A program made the position numbers and the translations under genes. The notes under the pieces were generated by a model. It saw only the letters and a program-made list of their open reading frames with translations. It was not told the origin of the DNA and searched no databases. Source: Prauserella aidingensis (lineage in GTDB: Bacteria > Actinomycetota > Actinomycetes > Mycobacteriales > Pseudonocardiaceae). From it: a stretch of DNA of 64,000 bases. The stretch lies in contig NZ_JAMTCN010000021.1 in the NCBI RefSeq assembly GCF_024171865.1, positions 1 to 64,000 on the forward strand. Reading direction: 5' to 3'. Of this stretch, positions 54,568 through 63,849 are shown piece by piece; positions within the stretch are counted from its first letter, which is position 1, and each line of letters starts with the position of its first letter.

Positions 54568-56259
<1,692 letters not shown>

Positions 56260-56389
56260 TCACATCGCTACCGAAGTTCATCCGGTCAGCTTAATGGCGC
56301 CGCGCCAACAAGGTGTCACCTGCGCCCTGTGATCCTCGGCCTACCCGGCGTGCGGCTCTCCGCCGACCCGGCGCGCCCGACCGCAGTGC

Positions 56390-56890
56390 TCACGTCCTCG
56401 GCGTGAGCCAGATCGTGATCTCGGCGGTGACGACCGTCCGACCCGCACGATCCCGGACGTCGACCGGCACGATCACCTCGACACCGTCGCCGCCGGCCGG
56501 AAGCTCCGGCAGTTCCGACAGCTCGGCAACGGCGGTCAGCGACGTCCGGGCCTTCGCGACGTACGACACCGACATCCCCTTCGGGATCCAGCGGTGAGTG
56601 GTCGGAACGGTCGCCTCGGCGAGCATGCCCATGGCGATCTCGGCGAGGTTGCAGGCGGCGATGGCGTGGAACGTGCCCAGGTGGTTGTGCACTCCCCACC
56701 ACTTCGGGGCCGCCACCTCGCAACGGCCGGGCCGCATGTCCCGCACCCTCGGCAGCACCGAGCCGAAGTACGGCACGCGCAGGCACATCGCGGCGGAGAA
56801 CACGCCCCTGCCGATCGCCGAGTCGGAGAGCTTCCGCCACATCGCATAGGTCGGGTTCGTCGCCGGGCCCGCCACGTCCTGAGAGGTCAT
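56390..56890 (-). CDS. Hotdog-fold protein of the DUF4442 family (thioesterase-like)
   Basis: A 166-residue protein (MTSQDVAGPATNPTYAMWRK). It has GVHNHLGTFHAIAACNLAEI as the hotdog helix and active-site region, VPTTHRWIPKGMSVSYVAKA and EVIVPVDVRDRAGRTVVTAE. Family members are putative acyl-CoA thioesterases; the substrate is unknown. The ATG lies six bases after a -10-like TAATAT on the minus strand, which predicts a leaderless mRNA. It is divergent from a phosphatase gene with 49 bp between starts and shares a palindromic operator candidate with it. Confidence 0.85.
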   Translation of the reverse strand: MTSQDVAGPATNPTYAMWRKLSDSAIGRGVFSAAMCLRVPYFGSVLPRVRDMRPGRCEVAAPKWWGVHNHLGTFHAIAACNLAEIAMGMLAEATVPTTHRWIPKGMSVSYVAKARTSLTAVAELSELPELPAGGDGVEVIVPVDVRDRAGRTVVTAEITIWLTPRT

Positions 56891-56899
56891 GTCGGCATA

Positions 56900-56913
56900 T
56901 TACCGACCGGTAA
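56900..56913. promoter_or_regulatory. Palindrome between divergent thioesterase and phosphatase genes
   Basis: TTACCGACCGGTAA consists of TTACC and GGTAA arms around GACC. It overlaps the -10-like TAATAT of the leftward gene (minus strand, 56902-56897) and lies 14 bp upstream of the -10-like TACGGT (56928-56933) of the rightward gene. Its form resembles TetR-family operators. No regulator gene is adjacent. Confidence 0.5.
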
Positions 56914-56939
56914 CCTTCGTGTCGGGATACGGTTCCCGC

Positions 56940-57530
56940 GTGTCCGAACACTCGATCCTGCTCATCCGGCACGGCCAGACCGAGTGGTCGGCCGCGGGCA
57001 AACACACCAGCCACACCGACGTCCCCCTGACCGGCGTCGGTGAGCGACAGGCACACGCGGCCGGCCGCACCTACGCCGTCCTGCACGGAGGCCGCCATCC
57101 GGCGCTGGTGCTGTCCAGCCCGCGGCTGCGCGCGGAGCACACGGCGAGACTGGCCGGCATCGACGTCGACGAGGCCACGGAGGACCTCGCCGAGTGGGAC
57201 TACGGCCGGTACGAGGGCACCACCACGGACGAGATCCACCGCACCGTCCCCGACTGGACACTGTGGACCGACGGCGCGCCGGACGGCGAGACCCCCGCAC
57301 AGGTCGCGGCACGCGGCGACCGCGTTCTCGACCGTGCCCGCGCGGCCCTGGCCGACGGCGACGTCGTACTCGTCGGGCACGGCCACTTCAGCCGCGTACT
57401 GATCGCCCGCTGGCTCGGCCTCGACGTGGCACTCGGGGAAGGCTTCCGCGTCGACCCGGCGAGCATCTCCGCACTCGGCTACGACCGTGGTGCGCCGCAG
57501 ATCCGCCATCTCAACGTCCCGCCGACCTGA
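56940..57530 (+). CDS. Histidine phosphatase (phosphoglycerate mutase-like acid phosphatase, Rv3214 type)
   Basis: A 196-residue protein with the catalytic RHG in ILLIRHGQTEWSAAGKHTS, the second Arg in SSPRLRAEHTARLAG, Glu in LAEWDYGRYEGTTTDEI and the second His in VVLVGHGHFSRVLIARWLG. It resembles M. tuberculosis Rv3214 along its whole length, reported to be an acid phosphatase rather than a mutase. The start is the GTG at 56940, six bases after a -10-like TACGGT. It opens a gene neighbourhood that continues as in M. tuberculosis. Confidence 0.9.
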   Translation: MSEHSILLIRHGQTEWSAAGKHTSHTDVPLTGVGERQAHAAGRTYAVLHGGRHPALVLSSPRLRAEHTARLAGIDVDEATEDLAEWDYGRYEGTTTDEIHRTVPDWTLWTDGAPDGETPAQVAARGDRVLDRARAALADGDVVLVGHGHFSRVLIARWLGLDVALGEGFRVDPASISALGYDRGAPQIRHLNVPPT

Positions 57531-57581
57531 ACCCCGACCTCGCCCCCGGCGGGCGAGGGCCACGGTGCGAAGCTCGACACC

Positions 57582-58058
57582 ATGACGATCCGCCGCATCC
57601 GCACCGACGACGTCGACGCCGTCGTCGATCTGGTCCACGCGCTGGCCGCGTACGAGAAGGCGCCCGACGAGTGCCACCTGACCGCCGAACAACTGCACAC
57701 CGCACTGTTCGCGGACAAGCCCGCGCTCTACGGCCACGTCGCCGAGGCCGACGGTGAGGTCGTGGGCTTCGCGCTGTGGTTCCTCAACTTCTCGACCTGG
57801 CGCGGCGTCCACGGCATCTACCTGGAGGACCTGTTCGTCCGCCCCGAGCACCGCGGTTCCGGCCTCGGCAAGACCCTGCTCGCCGCGCTCGCCGCCGAAT
57901 GCGTCGAGCGCGGGTACGCACGCCTCGAGTGGTGGGTGCTGAACTGGAACCCCGCGCGGGCCTTCTACGAGTCCCTCGACGCCGAGGCCATGGACGAGTG
58001 GACCGTCTACCGCCTCACCGACGCACCCTTGCGGGCTCTCGCAGGCGACGCGGGCTGA
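57582..58058 (+). CDS. GNAT-family N-acetyltransferase
   Basis: A 158-residue GNAT protein. The acetyl-CoA loop is LFVRPEHRGSGLGKTLLAAL, the preceding strand is GVHGIYLEDLFV, and the late motif is RLEWWVLNWNPARAFYESL. The pattern is close to spermidine/spermine or thialysine acetyltransferases (SSAT-like), so a polyamine or small amine is a reasonable substrate. It corresponds by position to an acetyltransferase next to the Rv3214 homologue. The ATG is 51 bp after the phosphatase stop. Confidence 0.88.
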   Translation: MTIRRIRTDDVDAVVDLVHALAAYEKAPDECHLTAEQLHTALFADKPALYGHVAEADGEVVGFALWFLNFSTWRGVHGIYLEDLFVRPEHRGSGLGKTLLAALAAECVERGYARLEWWVLNWNPARAFYESLDAEAMDEWTVYRLTDAPLRALAGDAG

Positions 58059-58085
58059 CGCCGCGGCGATTCCGGGTGCCGGCGC

Positions 58086-58556
58086 TCAGCGGTCGCCGGG
58101 CTCGTCACGTTCGCGCTCGGCCGCCCGGCCGGACACTCCACCGCGACGCGCGGCCTCGTCCTCCGTCTCGTCGGGCCGCTGCCCCAGCACCCACGCGCGC
58201 GAGTCCCGGCGGAACAACAGCACGATGACCGCGACCCCGGCGATCATGATCGGCACCCCGAACCCGGACTGGTCCGACGGGCCGGTCGCGTACCAGCCGA
58301 CACCCACCAGGATCAGCGCGACGACGAGGGACGGCGACCGCGCCCACGTCTTGCCCAGCAGCAGACCCGTCGCGCACGCCAGCACGGCGAGGCCGAGGAC
58401 GGCGTAGTAGCTCACCTCCGCGACCAGGTCGGGGCTGGTGCCGGTGACCGCGAGCACGATGCCGATCGCGATGAGCGCGAAGCCCGGCAGTGCCGTCAGC
58501 AGCCCCGCGTAACGGACTTCGCGGGGCGCGGGCGAGATCTTGTCGGCGAGCGCCAC
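58086..58556 (-). CDS. Small integral membrane protein (Rv3217c-like by position)
   Basis: A 156-residue protein with four hydrophobic segments (LLTALPGFALIAIGIVLAVT, VSYYAVLGLAVLACATGLLL, SPSLVVALILVGVGWYATG, GVPIMIAGVAVIVLLF) and a charged Arg/Glu-rich C-terminal tail. No catalytic motif. The start is the GTG at 58556 with GAGGGAAGG upstream. Convergent with the acetyltransferase and divergent from the kinase gene, as in the M. tuberculosis neighbourhood. Function unknown. Confidence 0.75.
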   Translation of the reverse strand: MALADKISPAPREVRYAGLLTALPGFALIAIGIVLAVTGTSPDLVAEVSYYAVLGLAVLACATGLLLGKTWARSPSLVVALILVGVGWYATGPSDQSGFGVPIMIAGVAVIVLLFRRDSRAWVLGQRPDETEDEAARRGGVSGRAAERERDEPGDR

Positions 58557-58783
58557 GAGCGGGCCTTCCCTCGGATGTGACCGTGCGTGAACGGTTTCGA
58601 TGGTATGCCACCCGGACGGCCGTTTTCCGCCGCCCGGCATCGCGACAAGGATTCGAGGTGTCGTCGATGAGCCGGGTGGTCGTTCCGGGGTGCACTCGTC
58701 ACGGCGGAAGTCGACACGTTCGCCGACCGAGCAGGAGGCAGCAGGCGAGGAGAATGGGCTGACGATTCACCTACGCTGGACGA

Positions 58784-59758
58784 GTGCGCGCAGTTCTCGT
58801 CGTGAATCCACAGGCCACCGCCACCTCACCGGGAGGGCGTGACGTCCTGGCGCACGCCCTCGCCAGTCAGGTGAAGCTCGAGGTGGTCGAGACCGAGCAC
58901 CGCGGTCACGCGATGACGGTCGCCCGTGCGGCCGCCCGCGGTGAGCTGGGCGACGTCGACCTCGTCGTCGCCCACGGCGGTGACGGCACGGTCAACGAGG
59001 TCGTCAACGGCCTCATGGACGGTGCCCGCCGCGCCGCCGTGCCCGCGCCGATGCTGGGCGTCGTCCCGGGCGGCTCGGCGAACGTCTTCGCCCGCGCGCT
59101 CGGGCTCCCCCGCGATCCCGTCGAGGCCACCCACCGCCTCCTGCACGCCGTCGAGACCCGCTCCACGCGACGGGTGGGGCTCGGCATCGCCGAGAGCGGG
59201 GGCACCGGGGCCGACGACGTCACCGGCGCCGTGGCCAGCGGCGCGCGCTGGTTCACCTTCAACGCCGGCCTGGGGTGGGACGCCGACGTCGTGGAGGGAG
59301 TGGACGCCCGGCGTGGCAAACGCACGAGCCCGTCGCTGTACGCCCGCACGGCCGTCTCCGCGTACCTCCGGCCCCCGCACGGCAGGCCGGCGATGAGCAT
59401 CGGCCTTCCCGGCGACGAGGAGCCCGTGGAGGCGCGGACGGTGTTCGTCTCCAACACCGACCCGTGGAGCTACCTCGGGCCGCGGCCGGTCCACCTGAAC
59501 ACGACCTGCTCGTTCGACGGCGGGCTCGGACTGTTCGCGCTGCGCGGCATGGGCATGACGACCGTGCTGCGCCACCTCCGCCAGGCCCTGAAACAGGGCA
59601 AACACCGGGGTAGCCGGCTCGTGCGACACGACGATGTGTCATCCGTCTGCGTGAAAGCCGAAAAACCCGTAAACTTTCAGGTCGACGGAGACCTGGTCGG
59701 CACACGCACCAGGGTGGAGTTCCGGAGCGTCCCGCAGGCGCTCACCGTCGCGGTATGA
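58784..59758 (+). CDS. Diacylglycerol/lipid kinase-family protein (YegS/DagK-like)
   Basis: A 324-residue lipid kinase-type protein. It has VLVVNPQATATSPGGRDVLA, the nucleotide motif LVVAHGGDGTVNEVVNGLMD and LGVVPGGSANVFARALGLP. The C-terminal beta domain carries FNAGLGWDADVVEGVD and VFVSNTDPWSYLGPRP. Family members phosphorylate diacylglycerol, sphingosine or related lipids. The GTG at 58784 is six bases after a -10-like TACGCT, predicting a leaderless mRNA. It precedes whiB1 as in M. tuberculosis. Confidence 0.87.
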   Translation: MRAVLVVNPQATATSPGGRDVLAHALASQVKLEVVETEHRGHAMTVARAAARGELGDVDLVVAHGGDGTVNEVVNGLMDGARRAAVPAPMLGVVPGGSANVFARALGLPRDPVEATHRLLHAVETRSTRRVGLGIAESGGTGADDVTGAVASGARWFTFNAGLGWDADVVEGVDARRGKRTSPSLYARTAVSAYLRPPHGRPAMSIGLPGDEEPVEARTVFVSNTDPWSYLGPRPVHLNTTCSFDGGLGLFALRGMGMTTVLRHLRQALKQGKHRGSRLVRHDDVSSVCVKAEKPVNFQVDGDLVGTRTRVEFRSVPQALTVAV

Positions 59759-59910
59759 CTGGTCGCAGCCGGTGAACAGCAATCAGCTGATCGCCCCCGG
59801 CAAACCCCGGTTACCGCTTATCGACGCCGAAGCTCCACTCGCCGCAAAGTTCGGTCGACGGGCGGCGTTGCCGCGAGGTAAAGCTGCAGGTCAGGTCGGG
59901 GTTTCACGGC

Positions 59911-59976
59911 CGTGAGCTGACTCACCGATCCGTCGAAAACACTTGTCGAAGCCCGGGACTCGTGAAAGCATTCACA
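59911..59976 (+). promoter_or_regulatory. Two CRP-type sites upstream of whiB1
   Basis: GTGAGCTGACTCAC within 59911-59926 and GTGAAAGCATTCAC within 59961-59976 both have perfect GTGA-N6-TCAC form, the CRP consensus core. They are exactly 50 bp apart and 70-135 bp upstream of the whiB1 start. In M. tuberculosis whiB1 is controlled by CRP (Rv3676) through two promoter sites. Confidence 0.75.
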
Positions 59977-60046
59977 AGCACCCCGAAAACGACCGCCAAG
60001 ACGACGTTGGCGCGGGTACCCCCGCGTCTTGAGAAGGAGCTCAAGA

Positions 60047-60301
60047 ATGGACTGGCGCAACCGCGCGGCCTGCCGAGACGAAGACCCGGAACTGTTCTTC
60101 CCCGTGGGCACCAGTGGCCCCGCGCTCTCTCAGGTAGCCGCCGCGAAGGCAGTATGCCACCGCTGCACCGTTGCCTCCGACTGCCTCGCCTGGGCCCTGG
60201 CCAGCGGCCAGGACGCCGGCGTCTGGGGCGGCATGGACGAGGACGAGCGTCGTGCGCTGAAGCGTCGCCGCGCTCAGGTCGGTCAGCACAGCAACGCCTG
60301 A
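60047..60301 (+). CDS. whiB1: WhiB1 iron-sulfur transcription factor
   Basis: An 84-residue WhiB-like protein starting MDWRNRAACRDEDPELFFPV. The cluster ligands are Cys9, Cys37, Cys40 and Cys46, the same positions as in M. tuberculosis WhiB1. The turn motif GVWGGMDEDERRALKRRRAQ and basic end complete the pattern. It binds a 4Fe-4S cluster that reacts with nitric oxide and partners with the housekeeping sigma factor; it is essential in mycobacteria. The ATG at 60047 follows GAAGGAG. Two CRP-type sites upstream point to cAMP control. A terminator follows. Confidence 0.97.
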   Translation: MDWRNRAACRDEDPELFFPVGTSGPALSQVAAAKAVCHRCTVASDCLAWALASGQDAGVWGGMDEDERRALKRRRAQVGQHSNA

Positions 60302-60381
60302 GCAGACCGTCGCAGACAACGCGACCTGCCTTTTGCCCGGATTGACGTAAGTACTTTTTTACTGGGGCCGAGGCAAAAGGT

Positions 60382-60418
60382 TTGAGGGCCGGCATCCCTT
60401 CGGGGTGCCGGCCCTCAA
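60382..60418. terminator. Terminator downstream of whiB1
   Basis: TTGAGGGCCGGCATCCC and GGGTGCCGGCCCTCAA form a long stem around TTCGG, 80 bp after the whiB1 stop. The perfect arms would also terminate transcripts from the opposite direction (pdtaS). The upstream TACTTTTTTACTG (60350-60362) may be part of the signal. Confidence 0.85.
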
Positions 60419-60429
60419 GCGTCTCCGGG

Positions 60430-60533
60430 TCGAGTCGAACGGGTCGAGTCGAACAGGTCCAAAGTCGAACAGGTCCAGAGTCGAACGGGCCGTGTCGAAC
60501 GGGCCGTGTCGAACGGGCCGTGTCGAACGAATG
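60430..60533. repeat. 14-16 bp tandem repeat, TCGAAC core
   Basis: TCGAAC recurs at 60435, 60449, 60465, 60481, 60495, 60509 and 60523. The last units are identical 14-mers, TCGAACGGGCCGTG. The array lies between the whiB1 terminator and the pdtaS stop (60660). It resembles the other stop-proximal arrays in the window, though it is 127 bp from the nearest stop codon. Confidence 0.8.
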
Positions 60534-60659
60534 CATTCACGACACCGGATACCGCGTATCCCCGTCGTTTCCGGACCGATCGCCGGACCGTTCCGGTCGT
60601 ACGGCGAAAACGGTTTCGACGGCCGCAGACCACGTCGACGTCGGCGACGAGGAGTCCGC

Positions 60660-62144
60660 TCAGCCGCGGCGGTTGAGCGGAACCCGCAGCGTCGCCTCGG
60701 TGCCCCCGTGGCTGCCGCCGCGCAGCGACAACGACCCACGCAGCTCGGATTCCACGAGCGTCCGAGCGATCTGCAGTCCGAGGCCGTCGGCGCGCTCCAG
60801 TGAGAATCCGGACGGCAGGCCCCGCCCGTCGTCGCGGATGATGATGTCGAGCCTGCCCGCCGAGCGGTCGACCGCGATCTCCACCTCGCCCGCCTTTCCG
60901 GGTTCGAACGCGTGCTCGACCGCGTTCTGCACCAGTTCGGCGACCACCATCACCAACGGTGTGGCGATGTCGGCCGCCACGATGCCGAACGATCCGCTGC
61001 GCGAGAGTTTCACGTGCGCTTCCGCGGTGGCGACCTCGCCGACCATCGGCAGCACGTTGTCGAACAGCTTGTCCAGGTCGACCTTCTCGTCCACCGACAT
61101 CGACAGCGCCTCGTGGACCATGGCGATCGACGACACCCGGCGCACCGACTCGGTCAGCGCTTGCCGTGCCTCCCCGCTGGGCGTCCTGCGGGACTGCAAC
61201 CGCAACAGCGCGGCGACGGTCTGCAGGTTGTTCTTCACGCGGTGGTGGATCTCGCGGATCGTCGCGTCCTTCGACATCAACGCGCGGTCGCGCCGCTTGA
61301 CCTCGGTGACGTCGCGGGCGAGCACGAGCGCACCCGCGGGCCGTCCGGCAGGACGCAGCGGCAGGGCGCGGAACAGCGCCACCGCGCCGCGCCGCGACTC
61401 GGCCTCCGCGCGCGTGCTGGGTTTGCCCGCGACGGCGTCGAGGATGCGGTGCGAGATCTCGGTGGCGTCGAACGGATCGCGGATCAGCGACCGTGTCAAC
61501 GGCGCCAGCCGCGCACCGATCAGATCCGATTCGTAGCCCATCCGGTGATAGACGGACTGGCCGTTCGGGCTGGCGAACACCACGGTGCCGTTCTGGTCGA
61601 TGCGGATCAGCCCGTCGCCGACGCGCGGGCTCGTGTGCACGTCGGTGCCACCGTCCGGGCTCGGATACGTGCCGTCGGCCAGCATCTGGCACAGGTCGGC
61701 CGCGCTACCCAGGTAGGCGATCTCGAGCGGGCTCGGCACCCGCGGTGACGCCAGGTTCGTGTCCCGGCTCAGTACGGCGATCGCCCGGTCGCCGAACCGC
61801 ACCGGGATCGCCTCCCTGCGCATCGGCAGGTCGTTGTACCAGTGCGGCTCCTCCTCGCGGCACAGGCGCAGTTCACGCGCGGCCCGCGACAGCTGCGGAT
61901 GCTCCTCCGGGGTGAACCGTGTGCCCACGACGTCCTCCGCATGCGCGGTCGGACCGGTCGTCGGCCGCACCTGCGCGACGCACACGAAGTCGCCCTCACC
62001 ATCCGCGACCGGGACCCACATCAGGAAGTCCGCGAACGACAGGTCCGCCAGCAGCTGCCACTCGGCGACCACGAGTTGCAGATGGTCGACGGCCTCCCCC
62101 GGCAGACCGGTGTTGTCGGCGAGCAGCTCCGCAAGTGTGGACAT
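60660..62144 (-). CDS. pdtaS: Sensor histidine kinase PdtaS
   Basis: A 494-residue soluble histidine kinase. The N-terminal GAF-like domain (about 1-150) and a PAS-like domain (about 175-290) precede the HisKA_2 phospho-acceptor segment IREIHHRVKNNLQTVAALLR (His near residue 299). The ATPase domain follows with VVAELVQNAVEHAFEPG and IIRDDGRGLPSGF. It signals to the RNA-binding ANTAR response regulator PdtaR, which is not in the window. Length matches the mycobacterial protein. The ATG is followed by STLAELLADNTG. Transcribed leftward, convergent with whiB1. Confidence 0.96.
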   Translation of the reverse strand: MSTLAELLADNTGLPGEAVDHLQLVVAEWQLLADLSFADFLMWVPVADGEGDFVCVAQVRPTTGPTAHAEDVVGTRFTPEEHPQLSRAARELRLCREEEPHWYNDLPMRREAIPVRFGDRAIAVLSRDTNLASPRVPSPLEIAYLGSAADLCQMLADGTYPSPDGGTDVHTSPRVGDGLIRIDQNGTVVFASPNGQSVYHRMGYESDLIGARLAPLTRSLIRDPFDATEISHRILDAVAGKPSTRAEAESRRGAVALFRALPLRPAGRPAGALVLARDVTEVKRRDRALMSKDATIREIHHRVKNNLQTVAALLRLQSRRTPSGEARQALTESVRRVSSIAMVHEALSMSVDEKVDLDKLFDNVLPMVGEVATAEAHVKLSRSGSFGIVAADIATPLVMVVAELVQNAVEHAFEPGKAGEVEIAVDRSAGRLDIIIRDDGRGLPSGFSLERADGLGLQIARTLVESELRGSLSLRGGSHGGTEATLRVPLNRRG

Positions 62145-62336
62145 CGGTTATCGACCACCGCACATCGTCATGACTCGGACGCGGACCGGGCGTGATCCGC
62201 TCTGCAATACTCCCACCCGGCCCCCGCGATACCCACCTGCCGGCCGCGCGCGTCACATCCGGACCGTCCGGCCCAGCCGACGGGGTCGACCGGAGCACAT
62301 GCGACACTGGGGCCAGCAAGTCATGGAGGAATGAAC

Positions 62337-62411
62337 ATGTCGAAGCGTGCACGTAAGCGCCGCGATCGCAAGAAGAACAAGGCGAATCACGGCAAGAAGC
62401 CCAACACCTGA
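62337..62411 (+). CDS. Ribosomal protein bL37
   Basis: A 24-residue, extremely basic peptide: MSKRARKRRDRK followed by KNKANHGKKPNT. It matches the pattern of the mycobacterial large-subunit protein bL37 (MAKRGRKKRDRK...KANHGKRPNA as I recall it), found in M. smegmatis ribosome structures. The ATG at 62337 has GGAGGA at six bases, and a strong terminator follows, so it is an independent gene. It lies between pdtaS and rsrA on the opposite strand. Genes this small are often missed by annotation. Confidence 0.85.
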   Translation: MSKRARKRRDRKKNKANHGKKPNT

Positions 62412-62443
62412 TCACCCGCCTCGAGCGGCCGTCAGGAACGGCG

Positions 62444-62480
62444 AAGGCCCCGGCACTTCCTCGGAAGTGGCCGGGGCCTT
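62444..62480. terminator. Terminator between bL37 and rsrA
   Basis: AAGGCCCCGGCACTTCC and GGAAGTGGCCGGGGCCTT form a near-perfect stem around TC, 33 bp after the bL37 stop. Its symmetry lets it terminate the leftward sigR-rsrA transcript too. Confidence 0.85.
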
Positions 62481-62552
62481 GCCGTGTGCGGGTATTCGTG
62501 GTGCTGCCGTGTCCGGCGGCCAGGTGCGTGCCCGGTCCCGCCTGCCGCCGGG

Positions 62553-62903
62553 TCAGCTGCCGTCGGAGCCTTCGCGGACCTGCTCGATCGTCAGCTCGGT
62601 CTCGCTGAGGCGCACGCCGCCGCGTTCCTCCACGGTCTTGCGGATCGACGCCCGCAGTCGCTCCTTGAGGTCCACCGGCGCCTGATCCCCGCCGCACTTG
62701 CGGTGCAGCAGCTGCTTGATCTGGTCGTCGATGCCGTACTCCTCGAGGCACGGCGGGCAGTCCTCGATGTGCTTGCGCAGCTCGGCGTCACGTTCGGCGC
62801 TGCATTCGCGATCGAGCAGCAAGTAGATCTCCGCCAGCGCCTCGTCGCAGCAGACGTCCCTGCCCTGCTCGGGTTTGTGGTCCGGCTGTTCCAGGGTGCT
62901 CAT
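62553..62903 (-). CDS. rsrA: Zinc-binding redox-sensing anti-sigma factor RsrA/RshA
   Basis: A 116-residue ZAS-family anti-sigma factor. The zinc/disulfide motif is His45-x3-Cys49-x2-Cys52 ([10 protein letters not shown]); further cysteines are at 18, 19, 34 and 70. Under thiol oxidation the family forms a disulfide, releases zinc and frees SigR. The ATG overlaps the sigR stop as ATGA, giving coupled synthesis. The C-terminal 45 residues are charged and probably flexible. Confidence 0.95.
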   Translation of the reverse strand: MSTLEQPDHKPEQGRDVCCDEALAEIYLLLDRECSAERDAELRKHIEDCPPCLEEYGIDDQIKQLLHRKCGGDQAPVDLKERLRASIRKTVEERGGVRLSETELTIEQVREGSDGS

Positions 62904-63709
62904 CGGCCCGCCACCTCCCGCGTCGCGGTCGCCGGCCGGATGAAACCACGGTCGGTGGCGACGTCGGCGAGCAGGTTCCGCAGCTGACTGCGACCACGGT
63001 GCAACCGCGACATCACGGTGCCGATGGGCGTGTCCATGATCTCGGCGATCTCCTTGTACGCGAAGCCCTCGACGTCGGCGAGGTACACGGCGAGTCGGAA
63101 CTCCTCGGGCAACTGCTGCAGCGCGGCCTTCACGTCCGTGTCGGGCAGCTTGTCCATCGCCTCCACCTCGGCCGAACGCAGACCGGTCGACGTGTGGCTC
63201 TCCGCCTGGGCGATCTGCCAGTCGGTGATCTCCTCGGTGGGCTGCTGCAACGGCTGCCGCTGACGTTTGCGGTAGCCGTTGATGAACGTGTTGGTCAGGA
63301 TGCGGTACATCCAGGCCTTCAGGTTCGTGCCCTTCTTGAACGAGGAGAACGCGGAGTACGCCTTGAGGTAGGCCTCCTGGACGAGGTCCTCGGCGTCGGC
63401 CGGGTTGCGCGTCATCCGCAGAGCGGCCGAGTACAGCTGGTCGATGAGCGGCATCGCGTCCCGCTCGAACCGCGCGATGCGATCCTGCTCGTCCTCGGGG
63501 CTCTCGGCCTCCGCGCCGCGGTCGGGAGCGCCGGGCGCGGCTGCGTTCGCGGCGCTCGGTCGCTCGGCGGTCTCGGCGGTTGCTGGCTCGGCAGAGTTCT
63601 GCGTGCTCGGCAAACCGTTCCCTTCCAGATCGGTGGCCGGGTCGACGGTGATCTCGGCGCTCTTGCTGTGCCTGTCACGCTGGCTTCGGATACCCGCCAC
63701 CGACGGCAC
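62900..63709 (-). CDS. sigR: ECF sigma factor SigR/SigH (thiol-oxidative stress)
   Basis: A 269-residue sigma factor. Region 2 is [40 protein letters not shown] and [20 protein letters not shown]; region 4 is [20 protein letters not shown] then [20 protein letters not shown]. The GTG at 63709 has GGAGGAG eight bases upstream. It gives a 70-80 residue low-complexity N-terminal extension before the conserved core, like the unstable long form of Streptomyces SigR. A TTG near 63613 with GGAAGGG upstream could start a shorter form. A perfect SigR-type promoter precedes it, indicating autoregulation. Confidence 0.94.
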   Translation of the reverse strand: MPSVAGIRSQRDRHSKSAEITVDPATDLEGNGLPSTQNSAEPATAETAERPSAANAAAPGAPDRGAEAESPEDEQDRIARFERDAMPLIDQLYSAALRMTRNPADAEDLVQEAYLKAYSAFSSFKKGTNLKAWMYRILTNTFINGYRKRQRQPLQQPTEEITDWQIAQAESHTSTGLRSAEVEAMDKLPDTDVKAALQQLPEEFRLAVYLADVEGFAYKEIAEIMDTPIGTVMSRLHRGRSQLRNLLADVATDRGFIRPATATREVAGR

Positions 63710-63778
63710 ATATGTCTCCTCCGAGGATACGCCTCGGGCGCCCTCGGGTCTGGTCAGAATCGTCGGCACACCCCCTGT

Positions 63779-63805
63779 AACGACGACCCTCGATCGGGTA
63801 TTCCC
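63779..63805 (-). promoter_or_regulatory. SigR-type autoregulatory promoter of sigR-rsrA
   Basis: On the minus strand GGGAAT (63805-63800) is followed by 18 bp and GTT (63781-63779). Start of transcription would be about 63772, some 60 bp before the GTG start. Same elements and spacing as the promoter at 22706. Confidence 0.85.
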
Positions 63806-63849
63806 GCCCGTCGTCGGAGGCATTCCCCGGGTCGCCTAGCCTGCACCTC

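Noticed and set aside
63412-63711. Alternative ATG at 63711 upstream of sigR
   Set aside because: It has the same ribosome binding site but is out of frame with sigR and stops after 99 low-complexity codons.
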